Positions 11,700 through 23,280 of a stretch of DNA of 64,000 nucleotides are shown in pieces. Origin of the DNA: Neckera pumila (lineage: Eukaryota > Streptophyta > Bryopsida > Hypnales > Neckeraceae); the NCBI GenBank assembly GCA_963969595.1, contig OZ018418.1, forward strand, positions 10,917,001-10,981,000. The letters are read 5' to 3'. How positions within the stretch are numbered: position 1 is the stretch's first letter; every line of letters starts with the position of its first letter. Under the pieces are notes generated by a model. That model was not told the origin of the DNA, did not search any database, and worked only from the letters and a program-made list of their open reading frames with translations. A program made the translations under genes and the position numbers.

Positions 11700-13880
11700 A
11701 TTGCATCTATTTCTCCCCAACATGTAATGTCAGTGGACCCCTCGGATGTAGCTCAAACATTTGCTTCATCCGCCAAAGAAAGCTCTCCACGGCATTGCAT
11801 TCTTCATCCAACTTCATTGCTAATTTGAGGAGCCCTTTCATTGCTCGGGACACTATGGATGCTTTGTCTTCGAGCTTCTGTACCCATGCCAACCACCAAG
11901 AGTCTACACTGCCGTCTGGCATGCATTTATCCAAGTGCACTATTTGTTTCAATTGTTCCAACTTTGACCGAGCACGGAAGTTCTCATTGGTTGCCTCATC
12001 CAATTTCTGCTTTAATTCTTTGACCTCAGTGCCTTCCATTTGCACTGAAGCATCTCGTAATGCTAGGGTAGGATTACAGATGGCGGTTTGAGGGTTTACT
12101 TCCATGCTTCTGTGGCCCTCCACCCCAGCTACAACTGTGGTTTTTTAAAAAGAAGAGAGAGTTCATTGCACTCTTGAGTGTCTTGCACCTCTTGTGTTAT
12201 AGGCCCCAAGTTTGCAATATACTTCTTCCGGAGTCCAAAGTCCCGTTCATGGATCCTCTGTAGCCTTTCCAATTTCTTTTTCAATTCATCACAGAGTGCC
12301 TTCCACTTGTTATTGGAATTGTTCAAGGCCCTCAACTTTTGATTTTCTTCTACTAACTCAACCATGTCTTTCACTTTGTCGTACTTGTCTTTGAAGAATG
12401 GTAATATAGTTTGTGTGTCTTTCATGAAAGCCACGGCACCAATGATCAATTTAGGCAATAGTTGGCCAATTCCTTTGCAAATTTTGTAACCTTTGGGGTA
12501 ATTTCTTTTACAAATCCCGCTACTGTGGTCAATGAGAATGCGGTCACTAGAAGAAAATTATGTTACTTTCCTTGAAAATGTGACACCTTGTTTTTGTTGA
12601 GCTCTTGTTTCAAAACAAAGTGGAAAAGCCAAAAAATGCAGTTTTCTACATTTTCCTGCGTTTTTTCCGTTTTGACTACATTCTTCCTGCGTTTTGAAAT
12701 GGGAACTCAATGAAAACAAGGTGACTCTTTTTTAGGGAATTTAACATAGTTTTCTTCTAGTGCATTCTAGCAAATGCGCCCAAGTTTGTCTTAGGTTTTG
12801 GAAAAGGACTAGAGCTCCCAGGATCGCCATCGGATACAAATGGTCTTAGTCCTACCTCAAGTTCCTTCCATCGAGCAAAGCACTGCACCAAGTCTTCCAA
12901 TTCCTTCAGATTGAGCATGTGATGGAGAATCTCCAATTGCAAGGGAGGAATAGCTGACACTCCCAAATACTTGCTCGCAATGTTTTTGCCATGAATGGTG
13001 AAATCCCTTGTCACGTCATGGGCTGGTTCTTTATTTCTTATTAATTGATGCCATTGAACTGAAGGGCTCAATACTAGGCTCGGCAACCTTGTCGAGTCTG
13101 GATTGAAAGGTACATGTGTCAAGCTATTTAGAGTATTGCTCTCTAAAAGATTATCAATTATAGCATTGGCCCTTGCAACTTGTTTTGATTTAGGGTCCTG
13201 CTAACATTCTCATAGTGGAAAAGGTGCTCCACATTTGTTTAGAATGTTTTGCTTGTTTGGAACCATACTTCTTGAAACCACAGTTTGTACGTTTGGTATG
13301 CACATTAGAGCCGTTGGAGGAGTAAGAAACACCTCTTCCTCTGGATCTCCCAACGAGGCACGACTCATTGTCGTTGGGGTCTATATGGTAGCCAACGATA
13401 ATGCATCACTTGTGCCCCCACAGATGGTTGTCGTAGGCATTGGAGTATTTTTTAATACTCTTCTTGGTTTTGGTGTCTTACTTGGCCCTACCTGTGGATT
13501 GTACAAATCCAAAATATTTTTTTGATTACTCTGAAGATGCTGTGGAACCTACGCTGTTGTTGGAAACATGCTCCAGTCCACCGTCTGGGCTAATTGGAGT
13601 TCTGCATACACCATGGAGGCCAAGCTGTAATTTATGTATCCTTTATTTATTTCTTTGTCCTCAAAGAGTGCCATCCACACTTGCAATAATTGATGGACAA
13701 AATGTTGATTGTTGCAACTCCATGGTTTACAACTCAAATCATGCGTGTGAAGGCGTAGGACTCTTGTGGCTACAACTTGTTGATGTGGTACAGTTTTACA
13801 TACCTCCTACACATCCTAGAGTTCTAATATTCCGTTGCCTCTTTCTTCTAATCTGTCTTCGCTTTGGTATTAGGGTTGTC
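11700..13880 (-). pseudogene. Decayed coiled-coil (gag-like) gene, interrupted by a MITE
   Basis: Three minus-strand segments have coding character. 13122-12757 reads HMLNLKELEDLVQCFARWKE and ends at the MITE. 12541-12129 continues with VAGFVKEITPKVTKFAKELA and then LVEENQKLRALNNSNNKWKA, a heptad-like coiled coil. 12123-11707 has KELKQKLDEATNENFRARSK and a second helical part. Reading through the MITE site joins LGAFARM to TAFSLTTVAGFV in one sense direction. Stops and frame changes (near 12455 and 12126) break it, and upstream sequence to about 13880 is more damaged. The coiled-coil-then-helical architecture resembles the gag-like proteins at 41-49 kb, but no clear residue match was seen. 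The family is not identified. Confidence 0.45.
12545..12762. mobile_element. CACTA-type MITE, 218 bp
   Basis: The element starts CACTAGAAGAAAATTATGTT and its other end, read on the minus strand, starts CACTAGAAGAAAACTATGTT, so the inverted ends match at 18 of 20 positions. The interior holds short TGCGTTTT and CCTTG repeats and no ORF. The ends match those of the 16.8-kb CACTA-1 element in this window over CACTAGAAGAAA, so it probably uses that family's transposase. It sits inside the coiled-coil relic. The 3 bases on either side (GGT, CAT) do not form an obvious target duplication. Confidence 0.8.
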
Positions 13881-16091
13881 TAAAATCTCAAGGTGGAGCT
13901 TGTGGGTGGACCCCTTCCGTTTACTCTTCTTATTACTTTCCGCCCCTGAAGTCATTTCACTAGTACCCGCAACACGTGCACCACTCATGATTGTTGCTTT
14001 GAATTTGTAACCACTTCAAAAATGACTACAAGTGAGATCCTTGAAACATGTGTATTTCAATCGAAAAAAGAGCCCTTGTCGTTATGAAAAATGAATGACC
14101 CCAACTCTCCACCACGTAGGAGCAACTAGTGCATGAAGCAACAGCAGAACATTCGACATGGTTCTAATACCTTTGAAGGAGAGAAAAAGTGAGGAAAAAT
14201 GAGTAGCCCTTTTGATTTTATACCAATTGTATGGCAGACCTAAGCCAGGTCCAGTACCGGACTTGCCCTAGACAACGCAAAGTGGCCTTTTGATCCACCG
14301 TCCAAAGTCCTCGTTGAAGCATATGAGTATAGGATCCAATGACCTACGGATCCCTTTCCAAAGACTACTTATTCATGGTACAAGCATCCAATGCAAGAGG
14401 CAGCAATAGTTGCTGGGTACAATAATGTTGATTTTTGCAAAACCAGAAGACGATAAAATTTTAACACCTAAATGTCCAAGACACCCAAATATGGTGTTTG
14501 CCAAACTTTAAAGTAAAATAAAGTCTAAGAAAGTTGCTATCTTTTTTAGAATCTTCTTCAAGTCTAATTTTAGCATCAAATATCCGATCTTAATAATAAA
14601 TGATAGTGATTTTTCTATTCAAGTTTTTGTACAAAGGTACCCATTGCAATCTTGACTTCCCATAGTGTTGAGAGCTCTTGGAAATGAGCCTCAAATACAC
14701 TAGATCTTGGAGGAAAAATCACATTCAAAATTCATTTAAAAAATTGTAGAGTAGATTTTAAGAAGCCATAAATTGATCTGGGTTATACAAATTAGGCCCT
14801 TTAACCTCACATTTTTGGTCACCAACTCTTTTGATTTGACTTGTGTAAAGAAGATTGAAATTTTTTTGCAATGTTAGCACCCTCATGGTCAAACATTATA
14901 ATCTTTCACTCCATAAGTGGTATTGTTGTGTTTCATTTTCTTATAAGATCTCTAACATGTCTAGTTTGATTGTACAGTTACAATTCATCATGAGGTTGTT
15001 TGAACATCAAAACTAATTTCAAATCTTTAAATCATCTTTTCACAGGTGAGATCTCGGCATAGTTTCTAACCAAAATAATTTGAGGTTAAAAAGTCAAACA
15101 TAATTATATAAAGAGCCCTATTCATTTGTGGCTTCTTCAAATGTATTCTACTATTTCCTAAAATGAATCATGAATGTGTATTTGATTCCAAGGTCCATTC
15201 TATATGAGGCTCATTTCTAAGAGTCATTAAGACGTTAATACCATAGATGCATCTTCATTATAGAGAACAATGGGAATCCAAATATTAGTTGTTGGTTCTT
15301 AATCATTAAGTATATTCTTATCTGAAAAAAAATATGTGTTATCGTTGAATATTATTTTTAATAAAAACAAGAAATTTGGTATCGATTACTAGTACTAAAT
15401 CTTTCCTTCATAAGAAACAAATATACAATATAATTTTTTATTATGTTTAATCTTTCCTTTAGAAAAGTAAAATCCCACATTCCTATTTTAGATTGTTGTT
15501 GAATCTTCCCATAGAAAAAGTTGTGTCTCTGAGCTTCTAGAGGATTACCTATTTGGACATGTTTATTATATAATATTCATTGATGTTGACAGACAATTGT
15601 GGATTTGTGATGCAATGCTTCCAAAGGAAATACTAAAACAGGGATTTCATAGGAGTTAATCATTACATTTTAATATAACATTAGAAATTCCAAACTTCAA
15701 CAAAATTGCATACGTATAAGTTTAAATTTTTGCCATATTTTTATAGAGTTGTAGACTTGTACGCTATAGCTAAGAAAATGTGCCTACAAAAAGAAATATT
15801 GTGTGTAGAAATTATTTTGTATGAAGTGACGTCATCGCATGTTCTGAATATAAGAATATGATTATTGTAATCAAGGTCAAGGGTTTACAGGTTAGGATTT
15901 TTTGGTTGGTTTAGGGTTTAAGGTTCATTTTTTGACGCCAATTTCAGATTCTTGCAATGTAGCTTTGGAAAGGAATCTTCAGGAGGTTCAGAAATCACAA
16001 TGCCTATTTGTATGAATTTAGTTTGAATTGTAACTCCCGCAATTTTTCTGCTGTACAGAATCCAGGCCATCTGATCAGTTGATCATCCAAT
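13881..16091. other. Gene-poor AT-rich stretch
   Basis: No coding region, TIR or tandem array was recognised. The first part, to about 14000, may still belong to the 5' end of the coiled-coil relic (a minus-strand ATG with a Ser/Lys-rich beginning at about 13988). The remainder is AT-rich and unique-looking. From 15880 a TTAGGGTTT-like phrase appears twice. Confidence 0.4.
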
Positions 16092-16268
16092 TTGCTTGGC
16101 GTCCAACCCTGCAGCCATCTGAATGTTGAGCCATCCAATATATCCAGTTGTCCAATCTTGCAGCCGTTCGATACTCCAGCCGTTCAACCCTCCAACCATC
16201 TAAATTGCTTGCCAGAGTGGTCCAATCGCGGCCAATTTAGAATGCTGTTTGTTGTGTTGCCTGTTGCA

Positions 16269-16970
16269 GAGGATGATATTTTGGACAGCGATGATGTTCT
16301 TGATGCTCCAGCACCTGTGACATTTAGAGAGAGGCACAAACAACAAGAAGCTCGCAAAGACATTGAGTACAAGGAACAGATGCGAGAAGCAATGTATTGA
16401 AGCGTGGAGGACTGTGGTCAACAACATGGGCATGAACCATCACGCCACCGTGACCATGGTTCACGTGCCCCACAAGATTGGAGAGGAAGTTCACGGTATG
16501 GTAATGCATCCCGAGGTGGCTCTCAAAGCAAAGGAGGAAGCCATGGAACCATACAGCACGGTGGTACCAACAAAGGAGGATCCCAATACTATTCCGGTAC
16601 CATAGCACCTGCTTCATACTACAATAATGTCCCCCAAGGTGTTTATCAAAGTGGAGGAGGAAGCCATGGAAGCACGCGGTATAACAATGCTAGCCAAGGA
16701 GGCTCCCAATACTATCATGTGAGCACTGCACCCGCTTCATATCAACATCATGGAGGTTCTTATTATGGTGGTTCAAGTGAAGGAGGGTCCCAGCATAATG
16801 TTTCCATTCCTCCTCCACCTTTTGGAGGTCCTTACTACTCAAATTACGGAAAAGGAGTGGCGCCAAGTGGACAAAGAGACAGCTATGGCAGAGGACCATA
16901 TCTTGCTGTTTATGGGTCTGGTTCTAAAGGCCCAAGTCACAAAGATGATACTAAATCTAATTCAGAGTGA
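16269..16970 (+). pseudogene. Gly/Ser/Tyr-rich ORF with charged N-terminal segment
   Basis: After an acceptor-like CCTGTTGCAG at 16268 the frame reads DDILDSDDVLDAPAPVTFRE, then a Lys/Glu/Arg-rich helix to EQMREAMY. A TGA at 16398-16400 follows, and the same frame resumes at once and runs to 16970. The second part (residues 1-188 from 16404) is Gly/Ser/Tyr/His-rich with loose repeats such as GGSQYY, GGSHG and SYYGGSS, and ends in a charged tail. Such low-complexity tails occur at the C-termini of some plant transposases and of RNA-binding proteins, but I do not recognise the family. A single stop separates it from one continuous 234-codon exon, so it is either a fresh pseudogene or two unrelated pieces. 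Confidence 0.45.
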
Positions 16971-17559
16971 AGTAGTGTTTTGTCTTTTAGTGCGAGTCTT
17001 AGAATATGATCCATTGATTGTAATGTCCGTGGAATGTTGTTGGTAGCAAGCATTATACAATGATGTTGGGGAATTGTAGTTCGTAATTTTGTAATTTGGC
17101 AGAATATAGTTTTTATAAAAATATGTAAATACATTGGTAGACATGTGATGGTATTTTTCTTGAATATTGTTGCTGTATAAAAAATGATTTTTGTTAATAT
17201 AAATATGATATCGAACTGCTTTCTACAACTGGGTGGCATATGTAAGTCTCGAGCAAAGGGCAAAATGACTACCATATTGACAGCCAAAAATGCATTCTAT
17301 ATGTTATTTTTTCAAGAAACAATTGATGCCTAACATTGTGCCCCCCAAAAGATAGTCCATACCTTCTGCATAAGCTTGTTGTCCAAATAGAGTAAATCAA
17401 AACCTCACATTTAAATCCTAAGTATAATGTTTGCAGAAACAAAAACTATTGAATTCACTTCAATTATTAGTAATGTTAAAGGGGGCCAGATGGCCGACTC
17501 TTGAGTTTTACTTGGGCTTTAAAGTTGATAGTGACTTCAGGATTGTCACATCGGGCGTC
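16971..17559. other. Gene-poor stretch downstream of the Gly/Ser/Tyr-rich ORF
   Basis: AT-rich and probably includes the 3' UTR of the preceding ORF. Nothing else was recognised. The G+C-rich GTCCG field starts at about 17560. Confidence 0.4.
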
Positions 17560-18440
17560 CTAAGGTCACCAGACCAGGGCTGTCAGGACGACCGGGCGTC
17601 CGCTGCTGCGTCCGGACATCCAACGTCCAGCGTCCGCTACCACTCGGACGTCCCGTAACATTTGAATTTTATATTTACCAAGTGAACAATAAATTTTGTG
17701 CATCACCAATGGCCACCCGGCTCGTCAGTCCCGTTTGTCTACCCCCAATCAACGCCCTGTCCGCCTCAATTGATGCTCGACCGCCACCCTATCTAACCCG
17801 ACCAACAGTCTGCTCGTCTCGTAAGTTCACCAGGCCGATCGTTCCGACTGTCCGCCATCCGTCCGCTAATGTATATCTTATAATATACCATTGGAAAGGT
17901 ATTGTCAAGAGCTTTCCAATGGTATATTACGCTTCCAATTTGACCAAAAACTCCAACAATGGGACCCTTCCAAAGATAGGGGTCCGCCAAGCCATCCGCC
18001 AATATGTAGTTCGCCCAGCCGTCCGACTAGCCATCCGCAATTCCGCATGTCTGCCCGTTTGTCCGCTATTATGTGCTTAATATTATACCATTAAAAAGGT
18101 GTTGTCAAAAGCTTTCCAATAGAATATTATGCGTTTGATTTGGCCAAAAACTTCGACAGTGGGACCCTTCTAAAGATTGGGGTCCACCAAGCTGTCCGCC
18201 AAGTCGTCCGCCAATTTGTAGTCCGCCAATTTGTAGTCCGCCCAGCCGTCCAAATATCCGTCCGCTTGTCTAACCTTCTATCTGCTATTCTGTACTTTAT
18301 AATATACCATTTAAAAGGTGTTGTCAAGAGCTTTCCAATGAAATATTATGCATCCAATTTGGCCAAAAACTCTGACGGTGGGACCCTTCCAAAGATTGGG
18401 GTCCACTAAGGCGTCCGCCTATCTACCTGTCCGCCTAGCT
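17560..18440 (+). repeat. GTCCG-rich array with hairpin-bearing units of about 210 bp (left copy)
   Basis: The region is full of CCGTCCGCC and GTCCG words. It contains three units, starting near 17870, 18070 and 18290, that each carry a hairpin-forming segment, then GGCCAAAAACTCCGAC-like and GGGACCCTTCCAAAG phrases, then a GTCCGCCAAG tail. The first hairpin is perfect, the next two are eroded. The same sequence in reverse orientation occurs at 21310-21990. Translated ORFs across it (Pro/Ser/Arg-rich) reflect the GTCCG repeats. Confidence 0.75.
17881..17929. repeat. Perfect 18-bp inverted repeat (hairpin) with 13-base loop
   Basis: The left arm TAATATACCATTGGAAAG at 17881-17898 is exactly complementary to CTTTCCAATGGTATATTA at 17912-17929, around the loop GTATTGTCAAGAG. 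Eroded versions occur at about 18075-18130 and 18296-18350, and reversed versions at about 21430-21490 and 21620-21680. Confidence 0.85.
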
Positions 18441-20303
18441 GTTTCTTATCGTTACCACATTTCTTAATTCATAAGTTTGTGGCACACATTTATAATTCTC
18501 TTTATGCTAATGCCTTTGGTCATATTAGTTGATATTTATAGTAGTATTGAAATTTTTTGTGAAGTTAATAAAACTATTTTTTGAGATTATATCTACTTGT
18601 AATCATTAAAGTACAATTGTTAGTTTTAAGGTACCTATACTACAAAGTGATATTGTGTAAAACTAGGTGTGATGACATTAATACAAGTTAAAACATATGC
18701 TGTAAAATTTTGAAAAAATCCACAGTGCATATTCATTGCCTAAGGTAGAGTGAGTCCTTTATTGTGGTGGGTAATATATGGCCGGCATACCCACCCTTGA
18801 TTCTTAGAATGATTCACAATCAAAAAAGTTGTAAACTAGTTTAGGACCAAGAATCACCCAATATTTATAAGAGTCCTTATTACAAATCTAATGTTCTATC
18901 CAGAACTTTGAATAAATTCATAAGATTCACTATAATAACATATTTTAAAATACAAGTATTGATTATTTATTTAAATGATATTTAATGCCATCATATTTAG
19001 ATCACAAGCATGTAAGCATTTTTCTTTGTTCAATGAAAATCTATTGATTTACTCCAATGAAATCCATATTTCCTTTTGAATCTCTAAAACGCAATGGTTT
19101 TGAAAATTCAATAAATATTACATAATATACATATTTGGTCTTGAAAAGATTAACGAGCTCACGTGGACATGGGTGATTATTCATTTTTCCAATATAGCAC
19201 CATCTTAGAAAATTATAAACTTGCTTGTATAGTTGTAATATAATAATACTAATCCCTTGAATTTAGCATGCACCCTAAGGCCTAAGTTCAAATCCTCTTC
19301 AAATCAAGATTGCACGTTTCACACTTTTGCATTTGCATATTACAACAATATGAATTAATGATATCATCTATGATGTAGAAGTACATAAATGAGGTCCATA
19401 ATTGTCGTATATGGAGGGTCATCATATTTGAGATCACCTTCTTGACTACCAAAGCACCAATATTTTTGGTATGGGATACATTGTTGATGGTTTGTAAATT
19501 AGGATGCAAATATATGTATATAAAGGGTATAGGAAAATAACATTAATTATTTTTTTGTCGTGTGAATGCAATATTTAATCTTGAGCTACATTAAACTACA
19601 TTAAATTTCATTGAAGTGCTTAAAGCATTTTAGTAGCATCTTTTAATAGAATAATAAGTTAATACAATTGCTTGTACTATGTATACCTTGGTGTTTCAAA
19701 CTATCAATGTATTTTACAATAAAACTTAAAGGAGTACTTGAAGTTATAGTTGCATGTTCCACATTGTACATTGGCACATAATAATTGATAAAGAAAACAA
19801 GGACCACATTGAAAACATAAATGAATAAATTTGTGAGGTTTATATGTGGTATATTTTGATATTGACATTTAAAAAGGATTGAAGGTCAAACATATTCCAC
19901 ACATTGCACCAATGTTTTTGGTCACTATTGTAAGATTCAAAATTTTGGTTTTAGTATATAGGATTTAGGGTATAGAGTTTAGGGTATAGGATTTAGATTG
20001 TACACAAAATAGTGAAATTAGGTTGTCCCATACCAATTTCTTCACAATCCACACTATAGAAATATTCACAGCTTTTGTGCAATGATGCATTCAATTTAAA
20101 GCCATGTGTATGGCATAGATTTGTGCACCAGTTCAAGATTTAGTTCAACGAGTGGCATGCACCTCCATGTGGAACAAGCATTGATCAATGAGGTAAATTA
20201 TCTCAGATAAGGCAACCTAATTAACAAGGCAACCAAGTTTCACTATTTTGTGTAGGTTTTAATATGGTTGAAAAATAAATTCAATGACCCTTTCTTGCAT
20301 ACA
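18441..20303. other. AT-rich stretch, no gene recognised
   Basis: Lies between the left GTCCG array and the TTAA-flanked element. It holds a short GGATTTAGGGTATAGAGTTT-like tract at about 19960-20000 (three TTTAGGGTATA words), which is telomere-like but too short to mean much. No coding region, RNA gene or TIR pair was found. Confidence 0.4.
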
Positions 20304-21231
20304 TTAACCCCTAAAGGACCATTTGTCCCCTTGGAGGACAACTTGGGTCTGGGTAGGTTCCTGCTGTCTCAATTTTTAATAACATTTTTTGGAAATTTTT
20401 TGAGGTTGTGTATTTTTGCAAGAGCTTTGTAAATATATATTTTTTAATTAAATTGATGCATGAGAGAAAAAGTTATGGCACAATAAGCAAAATGGGAGTT
20501 TGGCGGGCAGTACAAAAAAAATCACAGAAAGTCAAACTAAGTTTTTTCCAAATTTTTCCTCAAAGATTATATTTTTGTCTACATGTGAAGCTTTGTTTCA
20601 TTCAATTTGGACTAGTAATAAGAAAGTTATGGACAATCTTAGTTTTTTGGGCAATTTAAGCATCTTCTTGAAAAATAACTTATAGAATTTGTTTTTCAAT
20701 GCAATTTTAGAATTTTTCAAAAAAGTTGTTAGACAAGGTTAGATTTTTTTGGTAGAACAATCTCACTGTTGGGATCATTGTGATTCAATTCCATCAAAAA
20801 GCTATTAACAATTTAGTTATTTCATCAATCTTGAATCCACTTCTATTCAACATTTTTTTAATGAGTGAAAATTAAGTGCTTTTTATCCTAAATTTTTTAA
20901 GAGATTCCTGACTCAATTGCTTAACTTAAAAAAATAGAAAATCAAAGCCCATAGTGCAAAACTTTTGAACTAAAAAGACTCAAAGCCAAAAAATCTAGTC
21001 AAGCAAGGTGCAAGAAAACTTGTATTCTTCACTTTAATGCATATTTCTTGCAATCTACATTGTGAAAGTTTCTGAAATTTCTTCTACATGTTCATATACT
21101 AGTTAAGTATAACATCTTACGGTTGAATATGCAAGAAAAAACAACTTTTAAAGTTCTTTTCTCTTTGCAATAGACATGACAATTTTGAGTGGTTTTTGAT
21201 AGGAAAATCATTTTGGTCCTTTAGGGGTTAA
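20304..21231. mobile_element. TTAA-flanked piggyBac-like non-autonomous element, 920 bp
   Basis: The left end reads TTAA then CCCCTAAAGGACCA; the right end reads TGGTCCTTTAGGGG then TTAA. The inverted ends (CCCCTAAAGGACC, 13 bp, perfect) lie directly inside a duplicated TTAA. A TTAA target duplication with ends starting CCC is the signature of the piggyBac superfamily (established knowledge). The interior (20308-21227) is AT-rich without a transposase ORF. It includes a small palindrome GTCCCCTTGGAGGAC inside the left end, possibly a transposase site. Without a transposase the superfamily call rests on termini only. Confidence 0.65.
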
Positions 21232-21309
21232 AGTTGCATTGGATGCTTGTAGCATTGAATAGCAATCTTTAGAAGCAAATATATGCTTTTTAGAATCCCA
21301 TGTTTTAGT

Positions 21310-21990
21310 AGAAGCGGACGGCTAGGTGGACAAGCAAGTAGTTGTTGAGCGGACGGGGCGGACGGCTGGCGGACGACTAACGGACTCCAATTTTTGAAAG
21401 GGTCTTACCGTCGGAGTTTTTGGCCAACTTGGACGCATGATATACAATTGGAAAGCTCTCAACGATACCTTTCCAATGGTATATTATAAAGTACATAATA
21501 GTGGACAAACGGGCAGACAGGCAGACGGCTAGTTGGACGGCTGGACGGTTTACATACTGGCGGACGGCTTGGCGGACCCCAATCTTTGGAAGGGTCCCAT
21601 TGTCGGAGTTTTTGGCCAAATTGGACGCATAATATACCATTGGAAAGCTCTTGACAATACCTTTCTCATGGTTTATAATAAGATGTACACCAACGGATGG
21701 ACGGTGGACAGCTCGGCGGACGGATGGCAAATGGGGCGTCGGATAAGGCGGACGGCCTAGTGGGCGGACGGCGGATAGGGCGGTCAGATCATTGGTCGGG
21801 TCGGATGGGGTGTCAGTCAAGGCATTGGTCAAGGCGGACGGATCATCGGACAAAGCAATTGAGGCAGATCGGGTGATTGTATATTGCCGTGCATTATAGT
21901 AAGCTGTCCGCTTGTTAAAAATATCCGACAGCGAACCCAATGTCTGGATGTCTGAACGTCCCAGCGTCCCAAAAATGGACATAATTTTTC
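21310..21990 (-). repeat. GTCCG-rich array, inverted copy (right copy)
   Basis: Read on the minus strand this repeats the left array in order: GCCTCAATTG, CCATCCGTCCGCC, hairpin, CTCCGACAATGGGACCCTTC, GTCCGCCAAGCCGTCC, second hairpin. Two units are clear. Together with 17560-18440 it forms a long, imperfect inverted repeat around a 2.9-kb centre. The minus-strand ORF of 232 residues here is a by-product of the repeat. Confidence 0.7.
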
Positions 21991-22769
21991 TTGGGACGTA
22001 GCGTCTCGTCAACCGTGCATTGGAGGTCTTGGCTCGGAGAGGGCACTTGGTTCTACTACTACAAACCACGTGCAAACAAGTGGTTTCTAATAAACTATAA
22101 TTTCAACCTAAAATTTTGAGCATTGTTTGGTAATGACTATAGGTTTCTATTGCCAAAATTTCCAACTCAAATGAAATATGGAATGATTTCTAGAAGAGGT
22201 TGAAAATGAACCTAAAATGGCATATTTTTCAACTCAAATATTTATAGAGAACACATTTAGATGACTATTGCATCAATATTCAACTCAAAATGAGCTTTCA
22301 ATAGAGAATTATTTTTAGGATTTTTTTGTTCATTTTTTAGACAATTTTTGAGGATATAATATAGGGGTGTGAAAGTTATTTTTCAGTTTTGCAGTGTATC
22401 TATTTACTTCAAAAATTTGTAACTAATTATCATTAGCAAATAAAAATATCAATAATTCAAAACATAAACTTTCAACTTAGGAGATTATATTCATATTTTT
22501 TTTGTTTTCATTTACTTAAATTTTAGGATATAATATAGGGGGTACAAAGTTTTGTTCGCACGTTGTTTGGATTAGATACACTAAGTGCACCCCCCGAGGG
22601 TCTTGGATGGACGGGCAAACCACACCGGACGGATGGATGGTCCGGACATCTTGGGTGCCAAATTTTTTCCAATTAAAAAAAGTTAAAATGATTTTCCTTC
22701 ACAACGTGACATGTCAATCCATGCTAGAACCTATGCGCGAACGCTACGGGCGGTGACATATGGTGCAAG
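21991..22769. other. AT-rich stretch, no gene recognised
   Basis: Unique-looking sequence. The phrase GGATATAATATAGGGG occurs at about 22352 and again at about 22525, suggesting a diverged duplication of roughly 170 bp. A short GGACGGATGGATGG tract at about 22625 echoes the GTCCG arrays. No gene. Confidence 0.4.
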
Positions 22770-23280
22770 AGGTAACATTGTTGCTTAGGCGTGGACTAAT
22801 ATGGGCAAAAATTTGCCAACGTCGGGCAGGGTCGTATGGATTAGGGCGGAGACATTTACTTTAGGGCGCGGATGTAGCCGGGCGGGACCTTATAATGTCC
22901 GAGCACAAACTCTTGAGAGGGAGTGGGGACGTAATTCGCCGGGCGCATACTCAAACGAACAGAAACTTAGAGTCGCTATGCGCGGATGAATGGATTTAAG
23001 CAAAGACGTTATTGTGCGGGCGCAAACTTAGACGGGCGCTAACTTATAATGTCTAGGCACTGACTCTACTAGGGCGGAGACTTATAAAAAGTGGGTGTGA
23101 ACTCAGTTAGGCTTGGGCGTTTCTTTTCTGGGCGCAAACGCATGTGTGTAGGCGGATACTTTAATATTCTAGGCGTGGACACAGTCAATTGCAAACACAG
23201 CCTGTCTGGGCGCGGACGCAATTGAGCGGCAACCTATTTTGACAAGGGCGTGGATGCTATGGCCTGGTTGTTGAAGTCCT
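22770..23280. repeat. Degenerate GGGCGCGGAC minisatellite
   Basis: Variants of a 20-30 bp unit, core GGGCGCGGACTTATAATGTC or GGGCGCAAACTTA, recur at least fifteen times at irregular spacing. The field is G+C-rich against AT-rich surroundings. Substitutions are frequent, including many that look like C-to-T changes. No ORF is credible. Confidence 0.65.

Noticed and set aside
19955..20000. TTTAGGGTATA words as an interstitial telomere.
   Set aside because: Only about three imperfect copies; consistent with chance in AT-rich sequence.
17560..21990. Regularly spaced palindromic units that could be mistaken for a CRISPR array.
   Set aside because: Units are about 210 bp, spacers are themselves repeated, there are no cas genes, and the genome is a plant's.
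21377..22075. 232-residue minus-strand ORF.
   Set aside because: It is the translation of the GTCCG repeat; the same peptide pattern appears in the inverted copy at 17682-18409.
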